A DNA stretch of 64,000 nt from Streptomyces sp. NBC_00654 (lineage in GTDB: Bacteria; Actinomycetota; Actinomycetes; Streptomycetales; Streptomycetaceae), in contig NZ_JAPEOB010000003.1 of the NCBI RefSeq assembly GCF_026341775.1, forward strand, positions 744,001 through 808,000, given 5' to 3'. Positions 43,089 to 51,409 of the stretch are shown here, piece by piece. The position numbers and the translations under genes were made by a program. Position 1 is the stretch's first letter, and every line of letters starts with the position of its first letter. Below the pieces are notes generated by a model. The model was not told the DNA's origin. It worked only from the letters and a program-made list of their open reading frames with translations, and did no database searches.

Positions 43089-44261
43089 ATGTCCGAGCGC
43101 GCGTCCCTCACCGGCCCGTCCACCAGACCCGTCTATGTCATCGGCGGCGGTCCGGGCGGACTCGCCGTCGCCGCCGAACTGCGCGCGCGGGGACTGCGGG
43201 CGGTGGTCCTGGAGAAGTCGGACGCCGTCGGCGCGTCCTGGCGCCGCCACTACGACCGGCTGCGCCTGCACACGACCCGCCGCTGGTCGGCCCTGCCGGG
43301 GCTGGCGATGCCGCGCCGGTTCGGCCGGTGGGTGTCCCGGGACGATGTCGTGCGGTACCTGGAGAAGTACACCGATCACCACGAGCTGGAAGTGGTGACG
43401 GGCGTCGAGGTGTCCCGCGTCGACCGGACCGCCGACGGCACCGGCTGGCAGCTCGCCGCCAGCGGCGGCCGGGTGCTGACCGGGCAGGCGGTCGTGGTGG
43501 CCACGGGCCACAACCACACTCCGCGCACACCCGCGTGGCCGGGCCTCGACACGTTCACCGGGGAGCTGGTGCACGCCTCGGAGTACCGCGCCCCCGCCCC
43601 GTACGCGGACAAGGACGTCCTGGTCGTCGGCATCGGCAACACCGGGGCGGAGATCGCCGTGGACCTGGTGGAGGGCGGCGCTTCCCGGGTACGGATCGCG
43701 GTACGCACCGTCCCGCACATCGTGCGCCGGTCCACCGCCGGCTGGCCCGCGCAGGCGACCGGCATCCTCGTGCGCCGGCTGCCCGTACGGCTCGTCGACC
43801 GGGCCGGGCGGCTGCTGTCCCGGATCGCCGTGCCCGACCTCGCCGGACAGGGCCTCCCCCGCCCGGACACGGGCCTCTACTCACGGGTCAAGGACGGGGC
43901 GATCCCGGTCCAGGACGTGGGGCTGATCGACGCGGTGAAGAGCGGCCGGGTGGTCCCGGTGGCCACCGTGGAGTCCTTCGACGGGGACACGGTGGTGCTG
44001 GCCGACGGCACCCGGATCACCCCGGACGCGGTGATCGCGGCGACCGGCTACCGGCGGGCCCTGGAGAACCTGGTCGGCCACCTGGACGTACTGGACGCGC
44101 GGGGCAGGCCGGTGACGCACGGCGGCCGTGCGCCCAAGCAGGCACCCGGCCTGTACTTCACCGGATTCACCAACCCGATCAGCGGCATGTTCCGCGAAAT
44201 GGCCCGGGACGCCGGGAAGATCGCCCACAGCATCGCGAAGCGCACGGCACGCGCGGCCTGA
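43089..44261 (+). CDS. flavin-containing monooxygenase-like protein
   Basis: A 390-residue FAD/NADPH enzyme. GGGPGGLAVAAELRARG (FAD motif), SWRRHYDRLRLHTTRRWSALPG, VVVATGHNHTPRTP (ATG motif) and VVGIGNTGAEIAVDLVEGG (NADPH motif) place it with YUCCA/FMO-like proteins that oxygenate N, S or C atoms. It could supply hydroxylation or Baeyer-Villiger activity in the pathway, but its promoter, with TTGACC near 43048, is separate from the DoxX palindrome and control by it is uncertain. Confidence 0.85.
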   Translation: MSERASLTGPSTRPVYVIGGGPGGLAVAAELRARGLRAVVLEKSDAVGASWRRHYDRLRLHTTRRWSALPGLAMPRRFGRWVSRDDVVRYLEKYTDHHELEVVTGVEVSRVDRTADGTGWQLAASGGRVLTGQAVVVATGHNHTPRTPAWPGLDTFTGELVHASEYRAPAPYADKDVLVVGIGNTGAEIAVDLVEGGASRVRIAVRTVPHIVRRSTAGWPAQATGILVRRLPVRLVDRAGRLLSRIAVPDLAGQGLPRPDTGLYSRVKDGAIPVQDVGLIDAVKSGRVVPVATVESFDGDTVVLADGTRITPDAVIAATGYRRALENLVGHLDVLDARGRPVTHGGRAPKQAPGLYFTGFTNPISGMFREMARDAGKIAHSIAKRTARAA

Positions 44262-44403
44262 ACCGTACGGGCGCGCGAACCGTACGGGCGGCCGGGACAG
44301 TACCGGCGCCGGGACCTCGGCCCCGCGCGCCCGCCCGGGGCCGGAACCATGGCCGCCCGTCCGCGGCCCATGGGCGATCGTCCGGAGCGGCACCGGAACT
44401 GCG

Positions 44404-44416
44404 TACGGTTGGACCA
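44404..44416 (+). promoter_or_regulatory. candidate -10 for a leaderless AraC-type regulator mRNA
   Basis: TACGGT (44404-44409), then six bases, then the ATG. No ribosome site is present. Confidence 0.35.
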
Positions 44417-45393
44417 TGGACGTGTTCGACGAACTGTTGCGGGGCGTGCGGGGCAAGGGGGCGGTGTTCGGCCGTTCGGTGCTGTATCCGCCGTGGTCCC
44501 TGCGGTTCACGGACGGGGCGTACCTGACCCTGTGCGTGCCGCTGAGGGGGGCCGGGTGGATCGTCCCGGAGGGCGGCGGCGCGCCGCACCGGGTGGGGCT
44601 CGGCGAGGCCGCGATCGTACGGGGTCCGGCGCCGTTCCTCTTCACCGACGAACCGGCCGCGGGGACGAGGCCGGGGACGGGGACCCCGGTACGGGAGGTG
44701 CGCTGGCCCGACGGCCGGCCGGGCGAGGGCCCGGCCGACGACGACGAGCTCACCGGCCCCACCGTCCTGCTGGCCGCCACCTACGACGTACAGGCGGAGG
44801 TGCCGCAGCGGCTGCTCCGGGTACTGCCCCCGGTACTCGTCGTGCCGGACGACCATGACTGCACGGCGATGCGCGACTACCTGGAGGCCCAGATCGCCGG
44901 GGTACGGCCCGGTCGGCAGATCGTGCTCGACCGACTGCTGGACTGGCTGCTGGTGTGCACGCTGCGGGACTGGTTCGACCGCCCCGAGGCGGATCCGCCC
45001 AAGTGGTACCGCGCCCTGGGCGACGACGTGGCGGGGCCCGCCCTGCGCGCGATGCACGAGGACCCGGCCCACCCGTGGACGACGGCCGGGCTGGCGACCC
45101 GGGCCGGGGTGTCGCGGACGACGCTGGCGAAGCGCTTCACGGAAATCGTCGGGGAGGCGCCGGTGGCGTATCTGACCGAGTGGCGCATGACCCTGGCGGC
45201 CGACCTGCTCACCCGCCCGGAACTGACGGTGGCGGCCGTGGCCCGCCGGGTGGGGTACGCGGACGCCTTCGGCTTCAGCGCGGCATTCAAGCGGCTCCGG
45301 GGCGAGAGCCCGAGCGCGTACCGCCGGGCGGCCGGGTCCCTCCCGCGCCCGGAGCGGAGAGAACGGCAAGAACGGGAAGCCCCGGCGGGCTGA
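44416..45393 (+). CDS. AraC-family regulator with cupin_6 domain
   Basis: A 325-residue regulator. The N-terminal half (DVFDELLRGVRGKGAVFGRSVLYPPWSLRF) is the cupin_6 ligand domain; the C-terminal 110 residues are two helix-turn-helices (WTTAGLATRAGVSRTTLAKRFTEIVGEAPVAYLTEWRMTLAADLL and VAAVARRVGYADAFGFSAAFKRLRGESPSAYR). The ATG at 44416 lies just after a -10-like TACGGT, which suggests a leaderless mRNA. It converges with an NmrA-type oxidoreductase gene, a pairing common in Streptomyces, and probably regulates it. Confidence 0.88.
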   Translation: MDVFDELLRGVRGKGAVFGRSVLYPPWSLRFTDGAYLTLCVPLRGAGWIVPEGGGAPHRVGLGEAAIVRGPAPFLFTDEPAAGTRPGTGTPVREVRWPDGRPGEGPADDDELTGPTVLLAATYDVQAEVPQRLLRVLPPVLVVPDDHDCTAMRDYLEAQIAGVRPGRQIVLDRLLDWLLVCTLRDWFDRPEADPPKWYRALGDDVAGPALRAMHEDPAHPWTTAGLATRAGVSRTTLAKRFTEIVGEAPVAYLTEWRMTLAADLLTRPELTVAAVARRVGYADAFGFSAAFKRLRGESPSAYRRAAGSLPRPERRERQEREAPAG

Positions 45394-45642
45394 ATCGCGG
45401 GCTCCGGATCGGGGGACATCCGGATCGTGGGAGGTCGGGATCGTGGGAGGTCGGGATCGGGCGGCTTCGGACCGGGGGCTCCGGATCGGGGGGAGAAGCC
45501 GGGCCGGGCCGGTGGGCCGGGCCGGTGGACACGGTAGCCACCGCCCCCATGCCCCACCGGCCCCATGCCCCACCCGCGCGCCCGCCCCTCCCCGCGCGCC
45601 CGCCTCTCCCCGCGCGCCGCACTCCAGCCTCTCCCCGCACGC

Positions 45643-46491
45643 TCACGCCTGCCAGGCGCCCCCCGCGGCCGCGTCCCGTACGAACTCGGCGAAGTCGCGC
45701 GGCTCCCGGCCGAGCGCGCGCCGTACCCCGTCGACGACCGGGGCCTCCTGGCTGGTCCGGACCGGCTTCAGCGCGTCGGTCCAGAGCGCGGCCTCGACGT
45801 CCGGGACCCCCTGGGCGACGAGCCCGGCCCGGAAATCCGCCTCGTCGACGGGGACATAGCGGGCCCGCTGCCCGGTGGCCACGGCGATCTCGGCGAGTAC
45901 GTCGTCGATACCGAGCGCCCGGGTGCCGGACAGCTCGTACACCTGCCCCGCGTGGCCGTCCTCGGTGAGCGCGGCGACGGCCACCGCCGCGATGTCCTCG
46001 GCGTCGACGAACGCGGCCTTGCCGTCCCCGGTGGGCAGCATGAGTTCACCGCCGGTCACGCCGTCGGCGAAGACGCCCTCGCTGAAGTTCTGGGCGAACC
46101 AGCCCGGCCGCAGGATCGTCCACTCGACTCCGGAGGCCCGCACCGCGGCCTCCCCCTGGGCGTGCGGCCCCTCACCGTCGTACGAGGCCCCGAAGTACCC
46201 CGGCACGTTCGCGCCCCGGGCCGACAGCAGCACCAGCCGCCGCACTCCGCTCGCCACCGCCTGCTTCACCAGGGCGGGGGTCGGCGAGGGCGAGATGTCG
46301 TACGGAACGATGTAGGCGGCCGCGACCCCGTCGAGGGCCGCCGCCCAGGTGCCGGGGTCCGCCCAGTCGAACGGGATCTCCGCGGACCGGGAGGCGATGC
46401 GGGGCTCCACGCCCCGCTCACGGAGCTGTGCGGCCACCCGGCGGCCGGTCTTGCCGGTGCCGCCGATCACGAGAACAGTTTCGTTTGTCAT
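45643..46491 (-). CDS. NmrA-like NAD(P)-binding protein
   Basis: A 282-residue atypical SDR. VLVIGGTGKTGRRVAAQLRERG is the nucleotide-binding motif, VKQAVASGVRRLVLLSARGA the second strand, and WTILRPGWFAQNFSEG a typical NmrA block. No catalytic YxxxK is evident, so it may sense the NADP ratio or reduce quinones. The ATG at 46491 is chosen; a 12-residue upstream extension is possible. The 249 bases to the AraC stop hold only GC-rich short repeats (GATCGTGGGAGGTCG twice). Confidence 0.83.
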   Translation of the reverse strand: MTNETVLVIGGTGKTGRRVAAQLRERGVEPRIASRSAEIPFDWADPGTWAAALDGVAAAYIVPYDISPSPTPALVKQAVASGVRRLVLLSARGANVPGYFGASYDGEGPHAQGEAAVRASGVEWTILRPGWFAQNFSEGVFADGVTGGELMLPTGDGKAAFVDAEDIAAVAVAALTEDGHAGQVYELSGTRALGIDDVLAEIAVATGQRARYVPVDEADFRAGLVAQGVPDVEAALWTDALKPVRTSQEAPVVDGVRRALGREPRDFAEFVRDAAAGGAWQA

Positions 46492-46711
46492 GACTGAAGC
46501 CTGTCCCGGCGGACGCCTCACGGCCATGTCCCGGAATCCGGGATGAATGTCCGCGCGTCCGGACCCCGGCCGTCCGCACTCCGGGCCCCCGGGCCACCGG
46601 GCGGTGTGCGCTCCCGGCCGCCCGTGTTCCGGGCCCCGGCAGCGGGCCGCACCGGCCCCGGGCCCCGCGGTTCCGGGGCGACAGTGCGTACGCGTTACGT
46701 CCCAACCATTC

Positions 46712-46726
46712 CTGACGGGCCGTCAG
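46712..46726. promoter_or_regulatory. regulon palindrome, site F (acyl-CoA synthetase promoter)
   Basis: CTGACG-GGC-CGTCAG, perfect palindrome. TAACCT (46732-46737) immediately downstream is a good -10 for the synthetase operon. Confidence 0.75.
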
Positions 46727-46735
46727 TTCAGTAAC

Positions 46736-46750
46736 CTGACAAGGTGTCAG
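46736..46750. promoter_or_regulatory. variant palindrome downstream of site F
   Basis: CTGACA-AGG-TGTCAG, a second perfect 6-3-6 inverted repeat whose left edge is 24 bp after that of site F. It differs from the consensus only at the inner base of each arm, and covers the expected transcription start. Confidence 0.6.
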
Positions 46751-46820
46751 CTATGGAACGGGGCCCCGGCCGACTCCGCGGGGCCCGGTCGGACTCCATC
46801 GAGCAGAAGTGGGCGGAACG

Positions 46821-49049
46821 ATGCTTGGATCGACTCACGGCACCCTCACCACCGACTTCCGCGCCCGGGTGGTGGCCTGCGGCGAGGAGCCGCACGCCGC
46901 CGTCGTCAGCATGACCACCACCTCGGCGGAGGGCGGCCTCGACGTCAGCGGACGGCCACTGCACGCGGCCGTGCCCGACCTCGACCGGTTCTTCCGGCCA
47001 CGCTCCGTGGCCGTCGTCGGGGCATCCGACACCGAGGGACGGCCCAATACCGGGATCACCCGGCAGCTCATCGCCTGGGCCGAGCGGGTGGGGGCGCGGC
47101 TGTACCCGGTGCACCCCACGCGGGAGGCCGTGTTCGGGCGGGCCTGCTCCCCCTCCGTGGCCGATCTGCCGGAACAGGTCGACCTGGCGGTACTGCTGGT
47201 CGGCGACCCCCTTCCGGTCATCGAGGAACTCGCCGAGGCCAAGGTGAGGTTCGCCGTGGCCTTCGCCTCCGGATTCGCCGAGACCGGGGAGGCGGGCGCC
47301 GCCGCGCAGGCCCGGCTGACGGCCGCCGTGGAGCGGTCCGGGCTGCGGCTGCTCGGGCCGAACACCAACCTCAACGCCTTCGAGGAATTCCGGGAGGACC
47401 TGGACGGACCGGCGATCGCCCTCATCACCCAGTCCGGTCACCAGGGCCGCCCCGTCTACACGCTCCAGGAGCTGGGCATCCGGCTCTCCCACTGGGCACC
47501 CACGGGCAACGAGGCCGATCTGGAGACCGCCGACTTCATCTCGTACTTCGCCGAGCGCCCCGAGGTCGGGGCCATCGCCTGTTACGTCGAGGGCCTCAAG
47601 GACGGCCGCGCCTTCCTCCTCGCCGCGGACCGGGCGGCCCGTGCCGGGGTCCCCGTCGTGGCGGTCAAGGTGGGGCGTACGGAGGCGGGCGCCCGGATGG
47701 CCGCGTCACACACCGGCAAACTGACCGGCGCCGACCAGGTGGTGGACGCCGCGATGCGGCAGTTCGGGGTGATCCGGGTGAACGGACTCGACGAACTCCA
47801 GGACACCGCCGCGCTGCTGGCCCGAGCCAGGCCGCCGAAGGCCGACGGGGTCGCGGTGTATTCGATCTCGGGCGGCACGGGCGCGCACTTCTCCGACCTG
47901 GCCACCGGGGCGGGGCTCAGCCTGCCCACCCTGTCCGAGGAGAAGCAGAACGAGCTGCACGCCTGGATACCCGGCTATCTGAACGTCGCCAACCCGATCG
48001 ACAACGGCGGTCACCCGGTCGGTGACTGGCGCGGCCGCAAGATCATCGACGCGATCCTCGCGGACCCGGCCGTCGGGGTGCTGATCTGTCCGATCACCGG
48101 CCCCTTCCCCCCGATGAGCGACCGGCTCGCGCAGGACCTGGTGGACGCGGCGGAGACCACGGACAAGCTGGTGTGCGTGGTCTGGGGCTCGCCCGTCGGC
48201 ACGGAGGACGCCTACCGCAGGACGCTGCTCGGCTCGTCCCGGGTCGCCACCTTCCGTACCTTCGGCAACTGCATCACCGCCGTGAAGGCCTATCTGGACC
48301 ACCACCGCTTCGCCTCCGGCTACCGCTCGCCCTTCGACGAGGCGCCGCGCACCCCGTCGCCGTCGTTCCGCAAGGCGCAGGCCCTGATGCGCCCGGGACG
48401 CCAGCTGAGCGAGCACGCGGCGAAGCAGCTGCTGCGCGCGTACGGCATTCGCGTACCGCGCGAGCAGCTGGTGACCAGCGCGGCGGCGGCCGTACGCGCG
48501 GCCGGGCTGGTCGGCTACCCCGTCGTCATGAAGGCGTCCGGCGCCCAGCTCGCCCACAAGACCGAGCTGGGCCTGGTGAAGGTCCGGCTCACCTCCGCCA
48601 GCCAGGTCCGCGACGCGTACCGGGAGCTCACGGACATCGCCCGCTTCGAGTCCATCGACCTGGACGGGGTCCTGGTCTGCCAGATGATCGAGCGGGGCGT
48701 CGAGATGATGGTCGGCGTCACCCAGGACGCCCTGTTCGGGCCGACCGTCACCGTGGGGCTCGGCGGCGTCCTGGTCGAGGTGCTGCACGACGCGGCGGTC
48801 CGCGTGCCGCCGTTCGGCGAGGACCAGGTCCGGGACATGCTCGGCGAGCTGCGGGGCCGGGCGCTCCTGGAGGGTGTACGCGGCGGAGCGCCGGCCGATG
48901 TCGACGCACTCGTGGAGGTCGTGCTCCGGGTACAGCGCATGGCTCTGGAGCTGGGCGGTGACCTCGACGAACTGGACATCAACCCCCTGGTGGTACTGGG
49001 GCGGGGGCAGGGCGCGGTGGCCCTGGACGCGCTGGCCGTCTGCCGCTGA
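46821..49049 (+). CDS. acyl-CoA synthetase, NDP-forming (acetate-CoA ligase family)
   Basis: A protein of about 742 residues with the fused ACD order: CoA-binding domain (LDRFFRPRSVAVVGASDTEGRPN), succinyl-CoA ligase-like flavodoxin domains (ALITQSGHQGRPVYTLQELGIRLS with the catalytic-His region, DNGGHPVGDWRG), then an ATP-grasp domain (YGIRVPREQLVTSAAAAVRAAGLVGYPVVMKASG, LDELDINPLVVL). It joins CoA to an organic acid reversibly with ATP or GDP/ADP. The start is uncertain: ATG 46821 is used, GTG 46809 and ATG 46911 are alternatives, none with a strong ribosome site. It heads an operon with the hydratase gene behind it. Confidence 0.85.
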   Translation: MLGSTHGTLTTDFRARVVACGEEPHAAVVSMTTTSAEGGLDVSGRPLHAAVPDLDRFFRPRSVAVVGASDTEGRPNTGITRQLIAWAERVGARLYPVHPTREAVFGRACSPSVADLPEQVDLAVLLVGDPLPVIEELAEAKVRFAVAFASGFAETGEAGAAAQARLTAAVERSGLRLLGPNTNLNAFEEFREDLDGPAIALITQSGHQGRPVYTLQELGIRLSHWAPTGNEADLETADFISYFAERPEVGAIACYVEGLKDGRAFLLAADRAARAGVPVVAVKVGRTEAGARMAASHTGKLTGADQVVDAAMRQFGVIRVNGLDELQDTAALLARARPPKADGVAVYSISGGTGAHFSDLATGAGLSLPTLSEEKQNELHAWIPGYLNVANPIDNGGHPVGDWRGRKIIDAILADPAVGVLICPITGPFPPMSDRLAQDLVDAAETTDKLVCVVWGSPVGTEDAYRRTLLGSSRVATFRTFGNCITAVKAYLDHHRFASGYRSPFDEAPRTPSPSFRKAQALMRPGRQLSEHAAKQLLRAYGIRVPREQLVTSAAAAVRAAGLVGYPVVMKASGAQLAHKTELGLVKVRLTSASQVRDAYRELTDIARFESIDLDGVLVCQMIERGVEMMVGVTQDALFGPTVTVGLGGVLVEVLHDAAVRVPPFGEDQVRDMLGELRGRALLEGVRGGAPADVDALVEVVLRVQRMALELGGDLDELDINPLVVLGRGQGAVALDALAVCR

Positions 49050-49128
49050 CCCCGTACGCCTCGCCCGTCTCCCCCGGAAGCCCGTGCCCCTGCCCCTGCC
49101 CGCGACTCCCCTGCCATGGAGCTGCCCC

Positions 49129-49962
49129 ATGCCGTCCTCCCCCGAAGACACCACCGAGTCCGTCGAACCCGTTGAGTCATGGGTACTCCACACCACTGAC
49201 AACGGCGTCTCCTGGATCACTCTCAACCGGCCCGACGCCATGAACGCCGTCACCTGGGACCAGCGCGAACGCGTCATCGCCCTGCTCGCCGGAGCCTCCG
49301 CCGACCCCACCGTGCGGGCTGTCGTCCTCACCGCCACCGGCCGCGGCTTCTGCGCGGGAGCGGACCTGCGCGGCGCCCCGGCCACCGGCGGCGAACGTGT
49401 ACCCGGAGATGTCGCCCGTACGATCCGGCTCGGCGCGCAGCGGCTGATCGCCGCCGTCCTGGACTGTGAGAAGCCGGTGATCGCCGCCGTCAACGGGACC
49501 GCGGCCGGCCTCGGCGCGCACCTCGCGTTCGCCTGCGATCTGGTGCTGGCCGCCGAATCGGCGAAGTTCATCGAGGTGTTCGTACGCCGGGGTCTCGTGC
49601 CGGACGGCGGGGGCGCGTATCTGCTGCCGCGGCTGATCGGGCCGCAGCGCGCGAAGGAGCTGATGTTCTTCGGGGACGCGCTCCCGGCGGCGGAGGCGGA
49701 GCGTATGGGGCTGGTCAACAGGACCGTGCCGGACGCGGAGCTGGCGAAGACCGCCGGGGAGTGGGCGCGGCGGCTGGCCGAAGGGCCCACGCGGGCCATC
49801 GCGCTGACGAAGGAGCTGGTGAACGCCTCGCTGGACAGCGACCGGGCGACGGCGCTGGCCGCCGAGGCGATGGCCCAGGAGATCAATATGACGACGCGGG
49901 ACGCGAACGAGGGGGTCGCGAGCTTCGTGGCGCGGCGTGCGCCGAAGTACCGGGGACTGTAG
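49129..49962 (+). CDS. enoyl-CoA hydratase/isomerase family protein, second copy
   Basis: A 277-residue crotonase with VSWITLNRPDAMNAVTWDQRERV, VRAVVLTATGRGFCAGADLRG (oxyanion loop) and KPVIAAVNGTAAGLGAHLAFACDLVLAAESAKFIEVFVRRGLVPDGGGAYLLPRLIG. The Asp/Gly-rich DGGG block places it with isomerase-type crotonases. It lies 79 bases behind the synthetase in the same direction, so it is probably cotranscribed. GGAG precedes the ATG. Confidence 0.88.
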   Translation: MPSSPEDTTESVEPVESWVLHTTDNGVSWITLNRPDAMNAVTWDQRERVIALLAGASADPTVRAVVLTATGRGFCAGADLRGAPATGGERVPGDVARTIRLGAQRLIAAVLDCEKPVIAAVNGTAAGLGAHLAFACDLVLAAESAKFIEVFVRRGLVPDGGGAYLLPRLIGPQRAKELMFFGDALPAAEAERMGLVNRTVPDAELAKTAGEWARRLAEGPTRAIALTKELVNASLDSDRATALAAEAMAQEINMTTRDANEGVASFVARRAPKYRGL

Positions 49963-49981
49963 GGGTCGCGCCCCTTCCTGT

Positions 49982-49996
49982 CTGACGGCTCGTCAG
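49982..49996. promoter_or_regulatory. regulon palindrome, site G (flavin reductase promoter)
   Basis: CTGACG-GCT-CGTCAG, perfect palindrome, 16 bases before the flavin reductase ATG and ahead of TCTAAT and GGAGG. Confidence 0.75.
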
Positions 49997-50012
49997 TTCT
50001 AATGGAGGTGTG

Positions 50013-50636
50013 ATGGGACACGCAGGCATGGCCGCAACCGCCGTCCGTTACCTCAGGTCCGCCGGTGCCGGAACCACCGCCCCGGCCCCCCTGGACCCGC
50101 TGCCGCGGCCCGAGCTCAGAGCGGTCCGGGAGGACGAGCGTCCGCCGGTGGACCCGGGCGAATTCCGGCGCGTGCTGGGGCACTTCGCGACGGGCGTCAC
50201 CATCGTCACCGCACGGGACGCGGACGGCCCGGCCGGTTTCGCCTGCCAGTCGTTCGCCTCGCTCTCCCTCGATCCGCCGCTGGTCGTCTTCCTGGTCGCC
50301 CGGACATCGACGACCTGGCCGCGCATAGCCCGCGCCGGGGTCTTCTGCGTCAACATCCTCGGCGCGGACCAGGGCGCGCTGTGCCGGGGGTTCGCGGTGA
50401 GCGGCGCCGACAAGTTCGCCGGGGTGGCGTACGAGGACGCCCCCGCGACCGGGTCACCGCTCCTGCGCTCCGTACCGGCCTGGGTCGACTGCCGCATCCG
50501 GACCGTCCACACGGGCGGCGACCACCTGATCGTGGTCGGCCGGGTGGAGGCGCTGGGGACGGCGGAGGAGGGGGACGGGGCGGGGCCGGATCCACTGCTG
50601 TTCCACCGGGGAGCGTTCGGGCGGTTCAGCGGCTGA
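50013..50636 (+). CDS. flavin reductase family protein (FMN-binding split barrel)
   Basis: A 207-residue protein. Core: FRRVLGHFATGVTIVTARDADGPAGFACQSFASLSLDPPLVVFLVARTSTTWPRI...FCVNILGADQGALCRGFA, as in HsaB/HpaC-type reductases that supply FMNH2 or FADH2 to a partner monooxygenase. No obvious two-component oxygenase is adjacent. The palindrome upstream places it in the catabolic regulon, so the oxygenase may lie elsewhere in the genome. GGAGG with a four-base spacer sets the ATG. Confidence 0.88.
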   Translation: MGHAGMAATAVRYLRSAGAGTTAPAPLDPLPRPELRAVREDERPPVDPGEFRRVLGHFATGVTIVTARDADGPAGFACQSFASLSLDPPLVVFLVARTSTTWPRIARAGVFCVNILGADQGALCRGFAVSGADKFAGVAYEDAPATGSPLLRSVPAWVDCRIRTVHTGGDHLIVVGRVEALGTAEEGDGAGPDPLLFHRGAFGRFSG

Positions 50637-50706
50637 CGGACGGCACCGCCACCCCCACCCGATCGAGTACACCTGGGCGGTATCCCCAAGAGACGGCTAC
50701 GCTGTA

Positions 50707-50724
50707 CATAACGTTGCTGTTATG
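50707..50724. promoter_or_regulatory. operator-like palindrome over the toxin start
   Basis: CATAAC-GTTGCT-GTTATG includes the ATG of the toxin gene. TACGCT (50698-50703) is a plausible -10. Typical position for autorepression by a type II toxin-antitoxin complex. Confidence 0.55.
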
Positions 50725-51066
50725 ACGTGGGGCACGGTAGAGCTGGAGCCGGAGGTGGAACAATGGTTCCTCGGGTTGAACGACGCCCATCGCGGTACGG
50801 TCGCCTTCTACGTGGACCTGTTGGCCTCCCGCGGCGCACTGCTCGGAGATCCGTACACCCGGCAGCTGGACGGCAAGCTCAGGGAACTCCGGTTCCATCT
50901 GGATTCCCGGTCGCTCCGCGTCACGTACTGGATCACTTCGGAGCGTCGGATCATCCTGCTGACCGTGTTCCGAAAGCAACGCATGCGGGAGACCGGAGAG
51001 GTGGAGCGCGCCCGGCGGGCCATGGTGCGCTGCGTCGCCCAACAGCACACGGCGAGCGAGGAGTGA
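50722..51066 (+). CDS. RelE/HigB-like toxin
   Basis: A 114-residue protein of the RelE/HigB fold: VEQWFLGLNDAHRGTVAFYVDLLASRG, LRELRFHLDSRSLRVTYWITSERRIILLTVFRKQRMRE. The basic C-terminal block and RVTYWI strand match mRNA interferases that act on the ribosome. The toxin gene comes first and the XRE antitoxin second, the HigBA order. There is no ribosome site and the start codon lies within a palindrome, consistent with tight repression. Confidence 0.85.
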   Translation: MTWGTVELEPEVEQWFLGLNDAHRGTVAFYVDLLASRGALLGDPYTRQLDGKLRELRFHLDSRSLRVTYWITSERRIILLTVFRKQRMRETGEVERARRAMVRCVAQQHTASEE

Positions 51067-51070
51067 CGCC

Positions 51071-51370
51071 ATGACCGAGGGCAGAAGCTGGAGCGACCTG
51101 CGGGACGAGGCCCTGGCGTCGCCGGAGGCCAGGGAATCCTACGAAGCCACCCGCATCCGCTTCGAGCTGGGCAGCGCCGTGCGCGCGCGGCGGGAATCCC
51201 TCGGCCTGACCCAGACACAGCTCGGGCAGGCAGCCGGACTGCGACAGTCCGCGGTCGCGCGATTCGAGGCCGGCGGGACCATGCCGACACTCCCCCTGCT
51301 GGAACGGCTCGCGGCCGCGCTCGGCATGCGCCTGAACGTCGGCCTGGAGCCGCTCGACCGGGCGAGCTGA
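51071..51370 (+). CDS. XRE-family antitoxin (HigA-like)
   Basis: A 99-residue protein with an N-terminal partner-binding helix (SWSDLRDEALASPEARESYEATRIRFELGSAVRARRE) and a helix-turn-helix (LGLTQTQLGQAAGLRQSAVARFEAGGTMPTLPLLERLAAAL). It neutralises the upstream toxin and represses the operon. It starts five bases after the toxin stop, with GAGGAG upstream. Confidence 0.88.
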   Translation: MTEGRSWSDLRDEALASPEARESYEATRIRFELGSAVRARRESLGLTQTQLGQAAGLRQSAVARFEAGGTMPTLPLLERLAAALGMRLNVGLEPLDRAS

Positions 51371-51409
51371 TCCGTTCGGGCGGTTCAGCGGCTGAACCGC
51401 CCGCGGGTC

